Origin: a virus
Strand: one strand, 5' to 3'
IMG/VR virus record: IMGVR_UViG_3300031660_000057
Location: 1 to 25,103 of that record
DNA: 25,103 nt
Program-made: the position numbers and the translations under genes
Notes under the pieces: model-generated
Databases searched by the model: none
The model's input: the letters and a program-made list of their open reading frames with translations, nothing else
What the model was told of the DNA's origin: nothing
Shown: piece after piece, positions 14,433 to 21,027 of the stretch
Layout: each line of letters opens with the position of its first letter
How positions within the stretch are numbered: position 1 is the first letter of the stretch

Positions 14433-17246
14433 TTATGAGAGCTTTTTCCACTTATCAACATAAACCTTCCGGAAACCTGCTCTCAGAGTGCCTTTCACAA
14501 GATACCAATCGCCAATCCTTCCATCCTCAACTATTTGCTTTCCCATTTTATTATATTTGAATCTGTCGATGGTTGCGATGATTGGACCAGTGTCATCCTC
14601 AAAAGTTAAATTCAGCCACAGGTTATTTGTTTCAACCCTACGACCACCTCGCTTGGACAAGTTGACAGTCTCGTTCATGTCTCGTAAGTTTTTCTCTTTT
14701 AACTTTCCGAAGAAAACAAAAGTCCCTGGGGTGTCGGCATCCAATTGCTCTATGTCAACGATCTTGGTCTTAATGTTGTGCTCTTCTGGGTTTTTCTTAA
14801 TGTGACCGAATCTTCGCTCGCACTCGAAAATATCATCATATGGTGTTGTGCCTTCATTTAACAAATTTTCCTGACGTGGTGTCAATGGCTGCATAAGTTT
14901 TCGACGCTCGACTATGCCCTCTGCCATTTTGGGTCCAATGCCTTTTATGCCAATCAACCCACCAATCAGCTCTCCGTCCTGAACAGACCAATTCTCTCCG
15001 GATTTGAATTTGTCGAAAGATTTATAAACTAATCCTTCTTTGACCACTTCACGCAAGAGCTTAACTGCTTGCTCGTCGTCTTTAACATTCCGCAAACATG
15101 CAGCAGCAAACTCAAGAGGATACCTAGACTTAAGAACACAACACCAATAAGAAACCATGCCATAAGCAATAGCGTGGCTCCTGTTAAAAGCCCAACTTCC
15201 CATAGTGTTGATGTTGTCCCAGATGCGCTGGGCTTGATCTTCTTTGATACCATTTTCTGCTGCACCAATTTTGAATCTCTCCCAGAATGTGTCAAAATAT
15301 TCCTTTCCGTAAGATTTAGACATTGCCTTGCGTAAAGTTGAAACATCTTCCCACGACAGCTTCCCAACATCCCGAGCAATAGTCATCACTTGCTCCTGGT
15401 AAACAACAACGCCATTTGTGACCTTTGTTATTTTCTCAGTCAGAGGATGAAGATACTCCACAGGAGCTTCCCCTATGTGCCGTTTAATGTATTCAGTGGT
15501 GCCTCCGGAGTTTAATGGTCCAGGGCGAGCCAGAGCTGTGATCGCGGCAATGTCCTCAAAGCTATGCACCTTCATCTGATGAGTGACTGACTGCAATGCA
15601 TAACCTTCAAATTGGAATATCCCTGCGTATCTCCCTGAGTTAAGAACCTCGAATGCTTCTTTGTCTTCCAAAGGAAAGTTGATCAGCGAGTCTCTGTCCC
15701 ATCCGATTTGATCCAGAACATCTTGCAAAACTGAAAGCGTACGCAGACCCAAAGCGTCGATTTTCAAAAGATTTAATTCTTCTGCATCTTTTTTATCAAT
15801 TTGAGCTGCACCTGTCTGCCCAGAAACCGAACAGTACCTGCTGACTGGGTGCTCTGTGACAATCATCCCTGCTGCATGAACACCAGTGTGCCGAGCGTGA
15901 TTCTCCATGTCTGCTGCAACTTTCATTTGAGGATATTTCCTCATCACCTCACGCCCAACATCCAATTCATTAAAAGTATCCAAGATGCAAAAAGCTGAAC
16001 GCGAATCCCCAGAACTCCGCTCAATAATTGCACCCTTCAAATCATTCACCTCCCAAGCAGGGATACCGAGTTCCTTGGCGACTTCTGCGATAGTGCTCTT
16101 TGCTTTGTATCGGGAGACAGTTCCTAAGTGTGCAACTTTCTCTGCACCGTACTTTTCCCGTAGATACTCAAACACCATCTCGCGCCTGTCGTCTTGAAAA
16201 TCAATATCGATGTCTGGGAGGTCTTCACGAGTTATATCGATGAAACGCTCAAACAACAAATCATGCTTGATCGGGTCAATATCGGTTATGTCGGTGAGAT
16301 AACAAACCAATGATCCTGCTGAAGATCCTCTTGCTGGTCCAACAAGCATATGTTGTTTTGCATATTTAATCATGTCAGCTATGACATAAAAATAGTCTTC
16401 AAATTTCTTTAACGCGATCATATCAATTTCGCGCTTCAATCTAGCAGAATAAACCTCATCAGAAAGGTCTATCTTTTTCTTAACAGCACCCTCCTCGCAC
16501 ATTTGTTTAAGGGTTTTTTCACTTCTGAAAGTTATATTGGTCGCAGTCGGCAGATCAACATCACAGCTCTTTGCTATCTCATATGTATTTTTGATTGCCT
16601 CCTCCGGTGCCCATGGCAGTGCCTCTCTCCACTCCCATTCATTGAGGATGTGCATTGGTGCGGTGCGGTCTGTGCGGTTGCGACCGATAAGAACCTCGTA
16701 TGCTTTTTTGTCTTTAACAGCTGGGTAAAAATTATCAGAAGTCGCAACAACTTTGAATCCCTTTCGTTCCGCGAAATCCAAAGACTTGCGCACACTCATG
16801 GGGTTCAGCTCTATGTAAAGATTTTCTTTCTGCATTAAGGGCAGCAGTCCCCAGTTTGGATTTGTACCACTGAGTATTATCACATTGTCACTCAGATCAA
16901 ACAAATGCTCATAACTCAGCCTCGGGAAATAATAAAAATGCTGCTTGTCAGTGCTTTTTGTAACCAACTGATAAATCTCAGACAGACCCTCGTTGTTCTT
17001 GGCGATGAATGCCATCTCGTTGGCTGGTTGCTTTGAGCGTTCTGTTGCATCCTCAACAATGGGAATCTCAACCCCAAACAGAGCTTTCTTGCCTAGGGCT
17101 TTGCAGGCTTTGCTGAAGTTGACATGACCCCAAGTCCCAGAGTCGCATATCCCGAGGGCATTTCCTGTTGAAGCTGCAACAACACTGTCGATGGGTCCAA
17201 ATGCTTTCCGGAAACAATATTCAGTTCTGTTGCGTATGTTAATCAT
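14433..17246 (-). CDS. dnaE: DNA polymerase III alpha (DnaE-type), phage replicative polymerase
   Basis: The 937-residue protein has the C-family polymerase layout. A PHP-like region covers ~1-205. The palm carries GPARGSSAGS at 303-312, PDIDIDF at 344-350 (catalytic Asp347 and Asp349) and LLKIDALGLRTL at 493-504 (third Asp497). MGSWAFNRSHAIAYGMVSY is at 682-700, a helix-hairpin-helix GIKGIGPKMAEGI at 766-778, and an OB-fold region starts near 876 (WLNLTFEDDTG). It synthesises phage DNA. Unlike active PHP domains, the N-terminus reads NRTEYCF and CDSGTWG instead of HLHxHSxYS and TDHG, so the metal ligands are lost. It is shorter than cellular DnaE (about 1160) and lacks the C-terminal clamp-loader binding part. 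No Shine-Dalgarno is visible; the ATG overlaps the stop of a 21-codon ORF (ATGA), suggesting translational coupling. Confidence 0.93.
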   Translation of the reverse strand: MINIRNRTEYCFRKAFGPIDSVVAASTGNALGICDSGTWGHVNFSKACKALGKKALFGVEIPIVEDATERSKQPANEMAFIAKNNEGLSEIYQLVTKSTDKQHFYYFPRLSYEHLFDLSDNVIILSGTNPNWGLLPLMQKENLYIELNPMSVRKSLDFAERKGFKVVATSDNFYPAVKDKKAYEVLIGRNRTDRTAPMHILNEWEWREALPWAPEEAIKNTYEIAKSCDVDLPTATNITFRSEKTLKQMCEEGAVKKKIDLSDEVYSARLKREIDMIALKKFEDYFYVIADMIKYAKQHMLVGPARGSSAGSLVCYLTDITDIDPIKHDLLFERFIDITREDLPDIDIDFQDDRREMVFEYLREKYGAEKVAHLGTVSRYKAKSTIAEVAKELGIPAWEVNDLKGAIIERSSGDSRSAFCILDTFNELDVGREVMRKYPQMKVAADMENHARHTGVHAAGMIVTEHPVSRYCSVSGQTGAAQIDKKDAEELNLLKIDALGLRTLSVLQDVLDQIGWDRDSLINFPLEDKEAFEVLNSGRYAGIFQFEGYALQSVTHQMKVHSFEDIAAITALARPGPLNSGGTTEYIKRHIGEAPVEYLHPLTEKITKVTNGVVVYQEQVMTIARDVGKLSWEDVSTLRKAMSKSYGKEYFDTFWERFKIGAAENGIKEDQAQRIWDNINTMGSWAFNRSHAIAYGMVSYWCCVLKSRYPLEFAAACLRNVKDDEQAVKLLREVVKEGLVYKSFDKFKSGENWSVQDGELIGGLIGIKGIGPKMAEGIVERRKLMQPLTPRQENLLNEGTTPYDDIFECERRFGHIKKNPEEHNIKTKIVDIEQLDADTPGTFVFFGKLKEKNLRDMNETVNLSKRGGRRVETNNLWLNLTFEDDTGPIIATIDRFKYNKMGKQIVEDGRIGDWYLVKGTLRAGFRKVYVDKWKKLS

Positions 17247-17308
17247 AAAATTTCAAAAATAAAATAAACAACAATGCAAGCAATTATATTAGCGGTTATT
17301 GGATCCAT
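17243..17308 (-). CDS. 21-residue hydrophobic peptide coupling exonuclease and polymerase
   Basis: A 22-codon ORF encodes a peptide that is almost one membrane span (MDPITANIIACIVVYFIFEI, then Leu). Its ATG overlaps the exonuclease stop (TAATG) and its TGA overlaps the polymerase ATG (ATGA). A GAGGGG purine stretch lies eight bases before its ATG, whereas the polymerase has no ribosome-binding site of its own. The double overlap makes random occurrence less likely. It may serve as a coupling leader whose translation delivers ribosomes to dnaE, as a small membrane protein, or both. The short length limits confidence. Confidence 0.45.
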   Translation of the reverse strand: MDPITANIIACIVVYFIFEIL

Positions 17309-17841
17309 TATATGTGCCCCTCTTTTTTATACCACTTTAAGATTTCAACAGTTGCCAAAACATCAGCTATTGAACGATGAGCACCTTTGTGCTCTTGTCC
17401 TGTTACTTCAAAATAAATATCCGCGAGTTTCCGGTAAGTTCCCCAAACAGACTTGCCAATCTCAACTGTACAGATGTGTTCAATTGGCCATGGGAACTTT
17501 GTGAGCTTGTCGTTGCGCTCGAGTTCGAATTTAAGTATCTTGCGGTCGAATGGTAAATTGTGTGCAACGAGTTTTGTTTCACCTAAGAAAAAATCACACA
17601 AAGGTTTATAGCTTGCTATGAATGGCTTTTCATCTTTTAAATCATCGTCTGTGATTTTTGTTATCTTGGTTATGATTGGGTCGAGTGGGTGTCCAGGATT
17701 GCAGAAAAACTCCAACCTACCAATCTCGTTTAAATCTTCGTCCAGCTTAATACCTCCGAACTCTATGATCTTTGGCTGGATGTCTAAATCAGATCCCTCT
17801 GCTTTTGGAAGACCTGTTGTCTCTAAGTCGAATACAATCAT
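17308..17841 (-). CDS. DEDDh 3'-5' exonuclease (DnaQ-like proofreading)
   Basis: The 177-residue protein shows all DEDDh exonuclease motifs: Exo I FDLETTG at 4-10 (Asp5, Glu7), Exo II AHNLPFDR at 93-100 (Asp99), and Exo III with His155 and Asp160 in AHRSIADV. It would remove mismatched 3' ends for the polymerase encoded one small ORF downstream, like the epsilon subunit. The ATG at 17841 is chosen because AGGAG lies six bases upstream and the protein begins directly with strand 1 (MIVFDLETT). A longer ATG at 17886 would add 15 residues read from the zinc-ribbon gene. The start overlaps the zinc-ribbon stop (ATGA). Confidence 0.9.
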   Translation of the reverse strand: MIVFDLETTGLPKAEGSDLDIQPKIIEFGGIKLDEDLNEIGRLEFFCNPGHPLDPIITKITKITDDDLKDEKPFIASYKPLCDFFLGETKLVAHNLPFDRKILKFELERNDKLTKFPWPIEHICTVEIGKSVWGTYRKLADIYFEVTGQEHKGAHRSIADVLATVEILKWYKKEGHI

Positions 17842-17984
17842 TCCAGTCTCCTTTTGAATCCAGAAACATTTTTCCTTTGGCGGCACAAATCACACTGCCA
17901 TTGCTTCCGACCATTGCTCATGAGTATAAGTTTTTGTGCAGGACGCTTTAAACATTTACCGCAAGTTTTTTCTACATCGCTCAT
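17838..17984 (-). CDS. Small zinc-ribbon protein, 48 aa
   Basis: A 48-residue ORF with two CxxC knuckles, CGKC at 8-11 and CDLC at 31-34, separated by 19 residues, and basic flanks (GRKQWQ, RQRKN, FKRRLE). This is the outline of a four-Cys zinc ribbon. The ATG follows GGGAGATAGG, partly inside the end of the VOC gene, and its TGA overlaps the exonuclease ATG (ATGA). Zinc ribbons of this kind bind nucleic acid or proteins; placement just before the exonuclease and polymerase suggests a replication accessory role, as inference. Confidence 0.7.
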   Translation of the reverse strand: MSDVEKTCGKCLKRPAQKLILMSNGRKQWQCDLCRQRKNVSGFKRRLE

Positions 17985-17988
17985 CAAC

Positions 17989-18468
17989 CTATCTCCCACT
18001 ATCATCTTTGTCAATCCTAACTATAAATTTGAGATCGACACCAAGTATTTCTTTGGTATCAAATATGACATAGTTGTAAGACCTCAATCCTGCTATAACA
18101 GGGTTGGTGTGAGAGTCGGTTAAAACTTCTTGAGCAACTCTGATATCACGAGCTTTGAAAAATTCTCTCCAATCAAGCAACTCTTCTGCAGTGCAATGCA
18201 TCCCTAGATGACTTACAGTGTTCCTTTCCCCTCTATGATCTATCCAATTCCGACCAGATGTGTAATCAAGTACTTCAAATTCTTTACCAGAAAACAAATC
18301 ATAATTGAAAGAAAGATTTGCTTCATTTGTTCCTTGGTTTCCAAAAACACTGCCAGTGGCAACAACATGATCTTCAGCCCAATCAATAGCTCCGATTTCA
18401 GAAAGCAGTTTCTTAGCTGCTGCAGGGTCTTTCGGTACGATTGCTATTTGTTCTATTGTAAATTTCAT
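17989..18468 (-). CDS. VOC (glyoxalase/dioxygenase fold) family protein
   Basis: The 159-residue product looks like two beta-alpha-beta-beta-beta modules of the vicinal oxygen chelate fold. Module 1 runs from FTIEQIAIVPKDPAAAKKLL to EFEVLDYTSG; module 2 from VSHLGMHCTAEELLDW to GVDLKFIV. Candidate metal ligands are Gln7, Glu65 and His87, but the full set is not certain. Members include glyoxalases, dioxygenases and antibiotic-modifying proteins, and the substrate here is unknown. The ATG at 18468 lies one base after the SDR gene stop; a longer reading to 18591 would run inside SDR coding sequence and is rejected. It is paired with the SDR gene and may act on the same small molecule; that is inference. 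Confidence 0.6.
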   Translation of the reverse strand: MKFTIEQIAIVPKDPAAAKKLLSEIGAIDWAEDHVVATGSVFGNQGTNEANLSFNYDLFSGKEFEVLDYTSGRNWIDHRGERNTVSHLGMHCTAEELLDWREFFKARDIRVAQEVLTDSHTNPVIAGLRSYNYVIFDTKEILGVDLKFIVRIDKDDSGR

Positions 18469-18469
18469 T

Positions 18470-19141
18470 TTATGCTCCGTATGGTATGATGCACCCTGTG
18501 AGGTACTTGTGATGTTGTTTGGATTGAAGTAAAAAGGAGACAAACTCAGCCAATCTTTCTGGTGGCGTCTCTTCCCCTGTAAGCAGCCCATTCAGCTGAT
18601 ACTTTTGAGCATATTCTTTCGTCCAGCCACGAGTTGCAACAACTTGATTATCAATGTCGTCGCTCATCCCAGTGTTAGACAATTTGTTTGGAGCTATCCC
18701 GAAAACTGTGATGCCATGCTTTTTTGTCAACTCACGAGCCAGTTGCAAAGTCATGATGTGCGCAGCACCTTTTGAGGCATTGTAAGCCAAAGAGCAAGTC
18801 ATAGGCATGTGTGCAGCATTACTCACTATGTTGACAACTGTGCCTTTGTTCTTGATCAGAGCAGGCAAGCAAGCCCTTGTCATCATGTAGATGCCTTTGG
18901 CATTGGTGTCCATGACCTTGTCCCAGTCTGACTCCTCGAATTCTTCCAGCCAGTTGATTATGTTTACGCCAGCATTGTTGATAAGAACGTCAATTTCTGG
19001 TATCACAGAACCCTCTGGGTTTCGAATGTCATTCCCATCTTTTATATCGAACCCATAGACTCTGTGGCCTTGTTTTTCTAGCTCAAATTTCATAGCTTTG
19101 CCAAGACCTTCCCCAGATCCTGTTATTAAAATGTTACTCAC
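18470..19141 (-). CDS. Short-chain dehydrogenase/reductase (SDR)
   Basis: The 223-residue enzyme shows the classical SDR pattern: nucleotide-binding TGSGEGLG at 7-14, NNAG at 55-58, Asn80, Ser107 in IVSNAA, and the catalytic YxxxK (Tyr120, Lys124) in AYNASKGA. It is a NAD(P)-dependent oxidoreductase with unknown substrate and somewhat shorter than typical (about 250). It starts with GTG at 19141, supported by GAGGAGG six bases upstream, and overlaps the previous gene. Such genes are uncommon inside phage replication operons. Together with the VOC gene it looks like an auxiliary metabolic or modification pair. Candidate roles include nucleotide-sugar, cofactor or host-metabolite conversion; none is shown by sequence. 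Confidence 0.88.
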   Translation of the reverse strand: MSNILITGSGEGLGKAMKFELEKQGHRVYGFDIKDGNDIRNPEGSVIPEIDVLINNAGVNIINWLEEFEESDWDKVMDTNAKGIYMMTRACLPALIKNKGTVVNIVSNAAHMPMTCSLAYNASKGAAHIMTLQLARELTKKHGITVFGIAPNKLSNTGMSDDIDNQVVATRGWTKEYAQKYQLNGLLTGEETPPERLAEFVSFLLQSKQHHKYLTGCIIPYGA

Positions 19142-19472
19142 TTTTATCCTCCTCTGGAATTAAAGATTCAATCATCGCAGCATAAACTGCGGCATCATGT
19201 ATACTGTCTCTGTGAGTTAAGTTCGTATTAGCAAACCTAGTCAATTTTACAATCATCAACTCAAAAAGATGCCAAGTATTGTAATCGTCAATTGTTTTAA
19301 GATTGACCCCATCAGGGAACAAGCCAGACATCACAATCCCGACAGTTTTGTAATTATCTCCGTAAACTTTATTTCTCTCCTTAAATGTGGTAGCCATATC
19401 TTGGAGTATTTTAGAAGCATCATTTTTGCTCTTCGGCTCCCCTTTGCTGGAATCGTAAATAACATTATCCAT
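19134..19472 (-). CDS. DUF6378-like protein, possible MazG-like relative
   Basis: The 112-residue protein contains FKERNKVYGDNYKTVG at about 31-46, then HLFELMIVKLTRFANTNLTHRDSIHDAAVYAAMIESL at the end, in which the DSIHDAAVYA segment resembles the conserved helix of phage DUF6378 proteins. That helix is also reminiscent of MazG-type nucleotide pyrophosphohydrolases. Recognition is from memory of the pattern. If correct, it may trim or cap nucleotide pools during infection; this is inference. The ATG at 19472 overlaps the preceding stop by eight bases, and a purine-rich GAAGGGAGCAG lies upstream. Confidence 0.6.
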   Translation of the reverse strand: MDNVIYDSSKGEPKSKNDASKILQDMATTFKERNKVYGDNYKTVGIVMSGLFPDGVNLKTIDDYNTWHLFELMIVKLTRFANTNLTHRDSIHDAAVYAAMIESLIPEEDKSE

Positions 19473-19683
19473 CTACTGCTCCCTTCATTCCTTTGTTGTA
19501 ACCATCCTGCCAACCCTCTCGGTAAGCGTCCTGGTAAAATTTATTTTTGTCTGCAGGTTCTGTGTTGATCTGAGTTATCGTTTTTTCAAGCTGATCCCGC
19601 AAAGTCCCAGCAACATGGAAAACCCTAGCAACCTTTTGTCCGTTCAACTCTATGTCATTTCCTTTTAGCCTTAAATCATTCAT
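19465..19683 (-). CDS. Small unknown protein, 72 aa
   Basis: The 72-residue product begins MNDLRLKGNDIELNGQKVAR with a short beta hairpin and continues with a helix-rich part ending YREGWQDGYNKGMKGAVDG. The start at 19683 is preferred because AGGAG lies seven bases upstream and overlaps the phosphatase stop (TGATG). A longer reading starts inside the phosphatase gene. No catalytic motif or known family is seen. The gene is locked between the phosphatase and the DUF6378-like gene by overlaps at both ends, which supports it being real. Confidence 0.6.
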   Translation of the reverse strand: MNDLRLKGNDIELNGQKVARVFHVAGTLRDQLEKTITQINTEPADKNKFYQDAYREGWQDGYNKGMKGAVDG

Positions 19684-20117
19684 CAGAAGTCTCCTGGAGC
19701 AACTTGCAAACAATTAAGTCCTTGGCCACGCCACATGTCGACACAACCTTTGCGATCCTCGAGGACAAACCATATCTCTCTGTAATCGTAGTTGTCGGTG
19801 AAAAGTTTTTCTTTAACATCCCAATCAGACCTATTGTCGCCTATGCCGCGCATTAAAAGTTTATCAAAAGGAATATCATTGAGGTTGAGCCACTTCTCAG
19901 TCATCTTCCTTTCAGTTTCTTCCCGAGCAGTTATGACTACGATCTCTGTATCGTCATCTTTCAATCTACGGAGTATGTTGCAGATGGATTCGATAGGCTT
20001 GTCGTTTATTCCTTGTTTGTTAAACTCTGTGTAGTTCCTGTCTTTGTAAAGATGCTCTCTGTGTCCGTAGTCACCGAGCGTACCATCTAGGTCAGAAATA
20101 ATTACGCGCTTATCCAT
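19683..20117 (-). CDS. HAD-family polynucleotide 3'-phosphatase (T4 Pnkp C-domain type)
   Basis: The 144-residue protein has the HAD phosphatase motifs DLDGT at 9-13 (Asp9 and Asp11), VVITARE with Thr63, a Lys102 in DVKEKLF, and VLEDRKGCVDMWR at 118-130. The order VLEDR, VDMWR and a final QVAPGDF closely follows the C-terminal 3'-phosphatase domain of phage T4 polynucleotide kinase. Only the phosphatase half is present, with no upstream kinase P-loop. It would remove 3'-phosphates from nicked DNA or RNA. The start (ATG 20117) overlaps the preceding gene by 16 bases. It may serve nucleic-acid repair together with the neighbouring gene. Confidence 0.85.
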   Translation of the reverse strand: MDKRVIISDLDGTLGDYGHREHLYKDRNYTEFNKQGINDKPIESICNILRRLKDDDTEIVVITAREETERKMTEKWLNLNDIPFDKLLMRGIGDNRSDWDVKEKLFTDNYDYREIWFVLEDRKGCVDMWRGQGLNCLQVAPGDF

Positions 20118-20596
20118 GATGGAGCCTCTCTGTTTGTGTATTTGGTTGCGAAGGAAATTTTCTCATTGACAATGTAGTCTCGGTATGCTTTGACTGCAAA
20201 GTTGGGGTGTTGTTTATACTGATCGGGCATGCACTGGGGTGGCTGGCTCCAAGCAACATTTGGGCAGTTGTCTGGGTAATTTTTTAGAACACTCATCAGC
20301 TTTTGCTCAGTCTTGTGGACTTTGCCGTAACGATGGGTGTACTCTTTGCACAGCTCAACAAAAAGATCATACGCCCAACGATAGTGCTTCCGAGAGGCAC
20401 GAACCCAGACTGCTGACGGGTGATTTTTATGTGTGGACTTATACATCCCAGCCACATCAGCATAGCCATCACCATCTAACTCCCTGTGTGCGGTGCTGAG
20501 TAGTTGTGCTGTCTCAAGTATCATCTTCACACAGTGCTTGTCGCAATGCATACTTGCAGCAATCTTAGGGTAATGATGTAAATAAAATATGTTCAT
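20102..20596 (-). CDS. Conserved phage protein, possible pyrimidine-dimer glycosylase-like
   Basis: The 164-residue protein starts MNIFYLHHYPKIAASMHCDK, followed by KMILETAQLLSTAHRELDG and HPSAVWVRASRKHYRWAYDL. I recognise this pattern from proteins of other phages that are sometimes annotated as pyrimidine-dimer DNA glycosylase-like, but the function is not demonstrated and T4 endonuclease V looks clearly different. Its His/Cys-rich N-terminus (HCDKHCVKM at 17-25) may bind metal. The start at 20596 is set by TGAGAAAGGAA five bases upstream; a longer reading to 20659 falls inside the preceding small gene and is rejected. Its neighbour downstream is a 3'-phosphatase, suggesting a repair theme. 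Confidence 0.6.
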   Translation of the reverse strand: MNIFYLHHYPKIAASMHCDKHCVKMILETAQLLSTAHRELDGDGYADVAGMYKSTHKNHPSAVWVRASRKHYRWAYDLFVELCKEYTHRYGKVHKTEQKLMSVLKNYPDNCPNVAWSQPPQCMPDQYKQHPNFAVKAYRDYIVNEKISFATKYTNREAPSWISA

Positions 20597-20601
20597 GATA
20601 A

Positions 20602-20612
20602 TTCCTTTCTCA
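20602..20612 (-). promoter_or_regulatory. Extended ribosome-binding element, copy 3
   Basis: TGAGAAAGGAA on the minus strand, five bases upstream of the ATG at 20596. It overlaps the stop codon of the 52-residue gene upstream and selects the short start of the following gene. Confidence 0.75.
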
Positions 20613-20768
20613 GGCAATTTTAATAGTGATCTCATCCAAAGGAGTTTCACCCGACTCATGCGACTTCAACCAATCCTTAATTTCACTCAAAGCTGTGGAA
20701 GATTTGCGCTTAATAACACAATGTTTAAACCCGCACTCATCAGTAAAATATATTATATATTTAGTCAT
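20610..20768 (-). CDS. Small protein, 52 aa, unknown
   Basis: A 52-residue ORF (MTKYIIYFTDECGFKHCVIK at its start, ending LDEITIKIA) begins six bases after the TGAGAAAGGAA element and ends in TGA at 20610-20612, inside the next gene's element. It has one beta-strand-rich half with two Cys residues and one helical acidic half. It lies first after the promoter at 20798-20826. The family is not recognised; the ribosome-binding element and promoter position are the main evidence that it is real. Confidence 0.65.
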   Translation of the reverse strand: MTKYIIYFTDECGFKHCVIKRKSSTALSEIKDWLKSHESGETPLDEITIKIA

Positions 20769-20774
20769 TATTTT

Positions 20775-20785
20775 TTCCTTTCTCA
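20775..20785 (-). promoter_or_regulatory. Extended ribosome-binding element, copy 4
   Basis: TGAGAAAGGAA on the minus strand, six bases before the ATG at 20768, and only 12 bases after the -10 hexamer of the promoter just upstream. The leader is therefore unusually short. Confidence 0.75.
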
Positions 20786-20797
20786 ATTGGAATAGTA

Positions 20798-20826
20798 ATT
20801 ATACTCTATATGGCAGAAAAAGTAAA
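20798..20826 (-). promoter_or_regulatory. Sigma70-like promoter for the small-gene/phosphatase/SDR operon
   Basis: -35 TTTACT (20826-20821), a 17-base spacer, and a perfect -10 TATAAT (20803-20798) on the minus strand. The -35 lies two bases past the stop of the small helix-turn-helix gene. Genes from 20768 down to the polymerase at 14433 follow with no terminator visible between them, so one long transcript is plausible. Confidence 0.75.
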
Positions 20827-20828
20827 GT

Positions 20829-21023
20829 TCATTTCCGAGTGAAAAGGTCTCGGATTCTAGAAAACAAAGACTTTGGAGTTGGATTCCTCCTACGGATTAT
20901 GTATTTGACTCTGTCTGTGTTTTTGCCCCACCCCATTAGCCTGGATATCGTTTTGTAATTTGAACCAGAATTTTTAAGGTCGTGCACTCTGTCTACTGTT
21001 GCTTGATTGAATCTCTCTCCCAT
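20829..21023 (-). CDS. Small helix-turn-helix-like protein, 64 aa
   Basis: The 64-residue product contains a resolvase- or Hin-like recognition segment: DRVHDLKNSGSNYKTISRLM, then GWGKNTDRVKYIIRRR. The turn is around residues 18-22 and the second helix has the pattern seen in sequence-specific DNA-binding domains. The basic C-terminus (SRIRDLFTRK) fits DNA contact. The start is ATG 21023 with AAGGATAG about six bases upstream, four bases after the ThyX stop. It may regulate the promoter just downstream of it (20798-20826), which lies directly beyond its stop; this is inference from position. Confidence 0.6.
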   Translation of the reverse strand: MGERFNQATVDRVHDLKNSGSNYKTISRLMGWGKNTDRVKYIIRRRNPTPKSLFSRIRDLFTRK

Positions 21024-21027
21024 GTCT

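Noticed and set aside
15029-15379. 116-residue minus-strand ORF in another frame within the polymerase gene
   Set aside because: Same strand but alternative frame inside the conserved polymerase palm (RSHAIAYGMVSY region); no start signal.
18469-18591. 41-residue extension of the VOC protein
   Set aside because: It lies wholly inside SDR coding sequence and is unlike the fold. ATG 18468, one base after the SDR stop, begins cleanly with the first beta strand.
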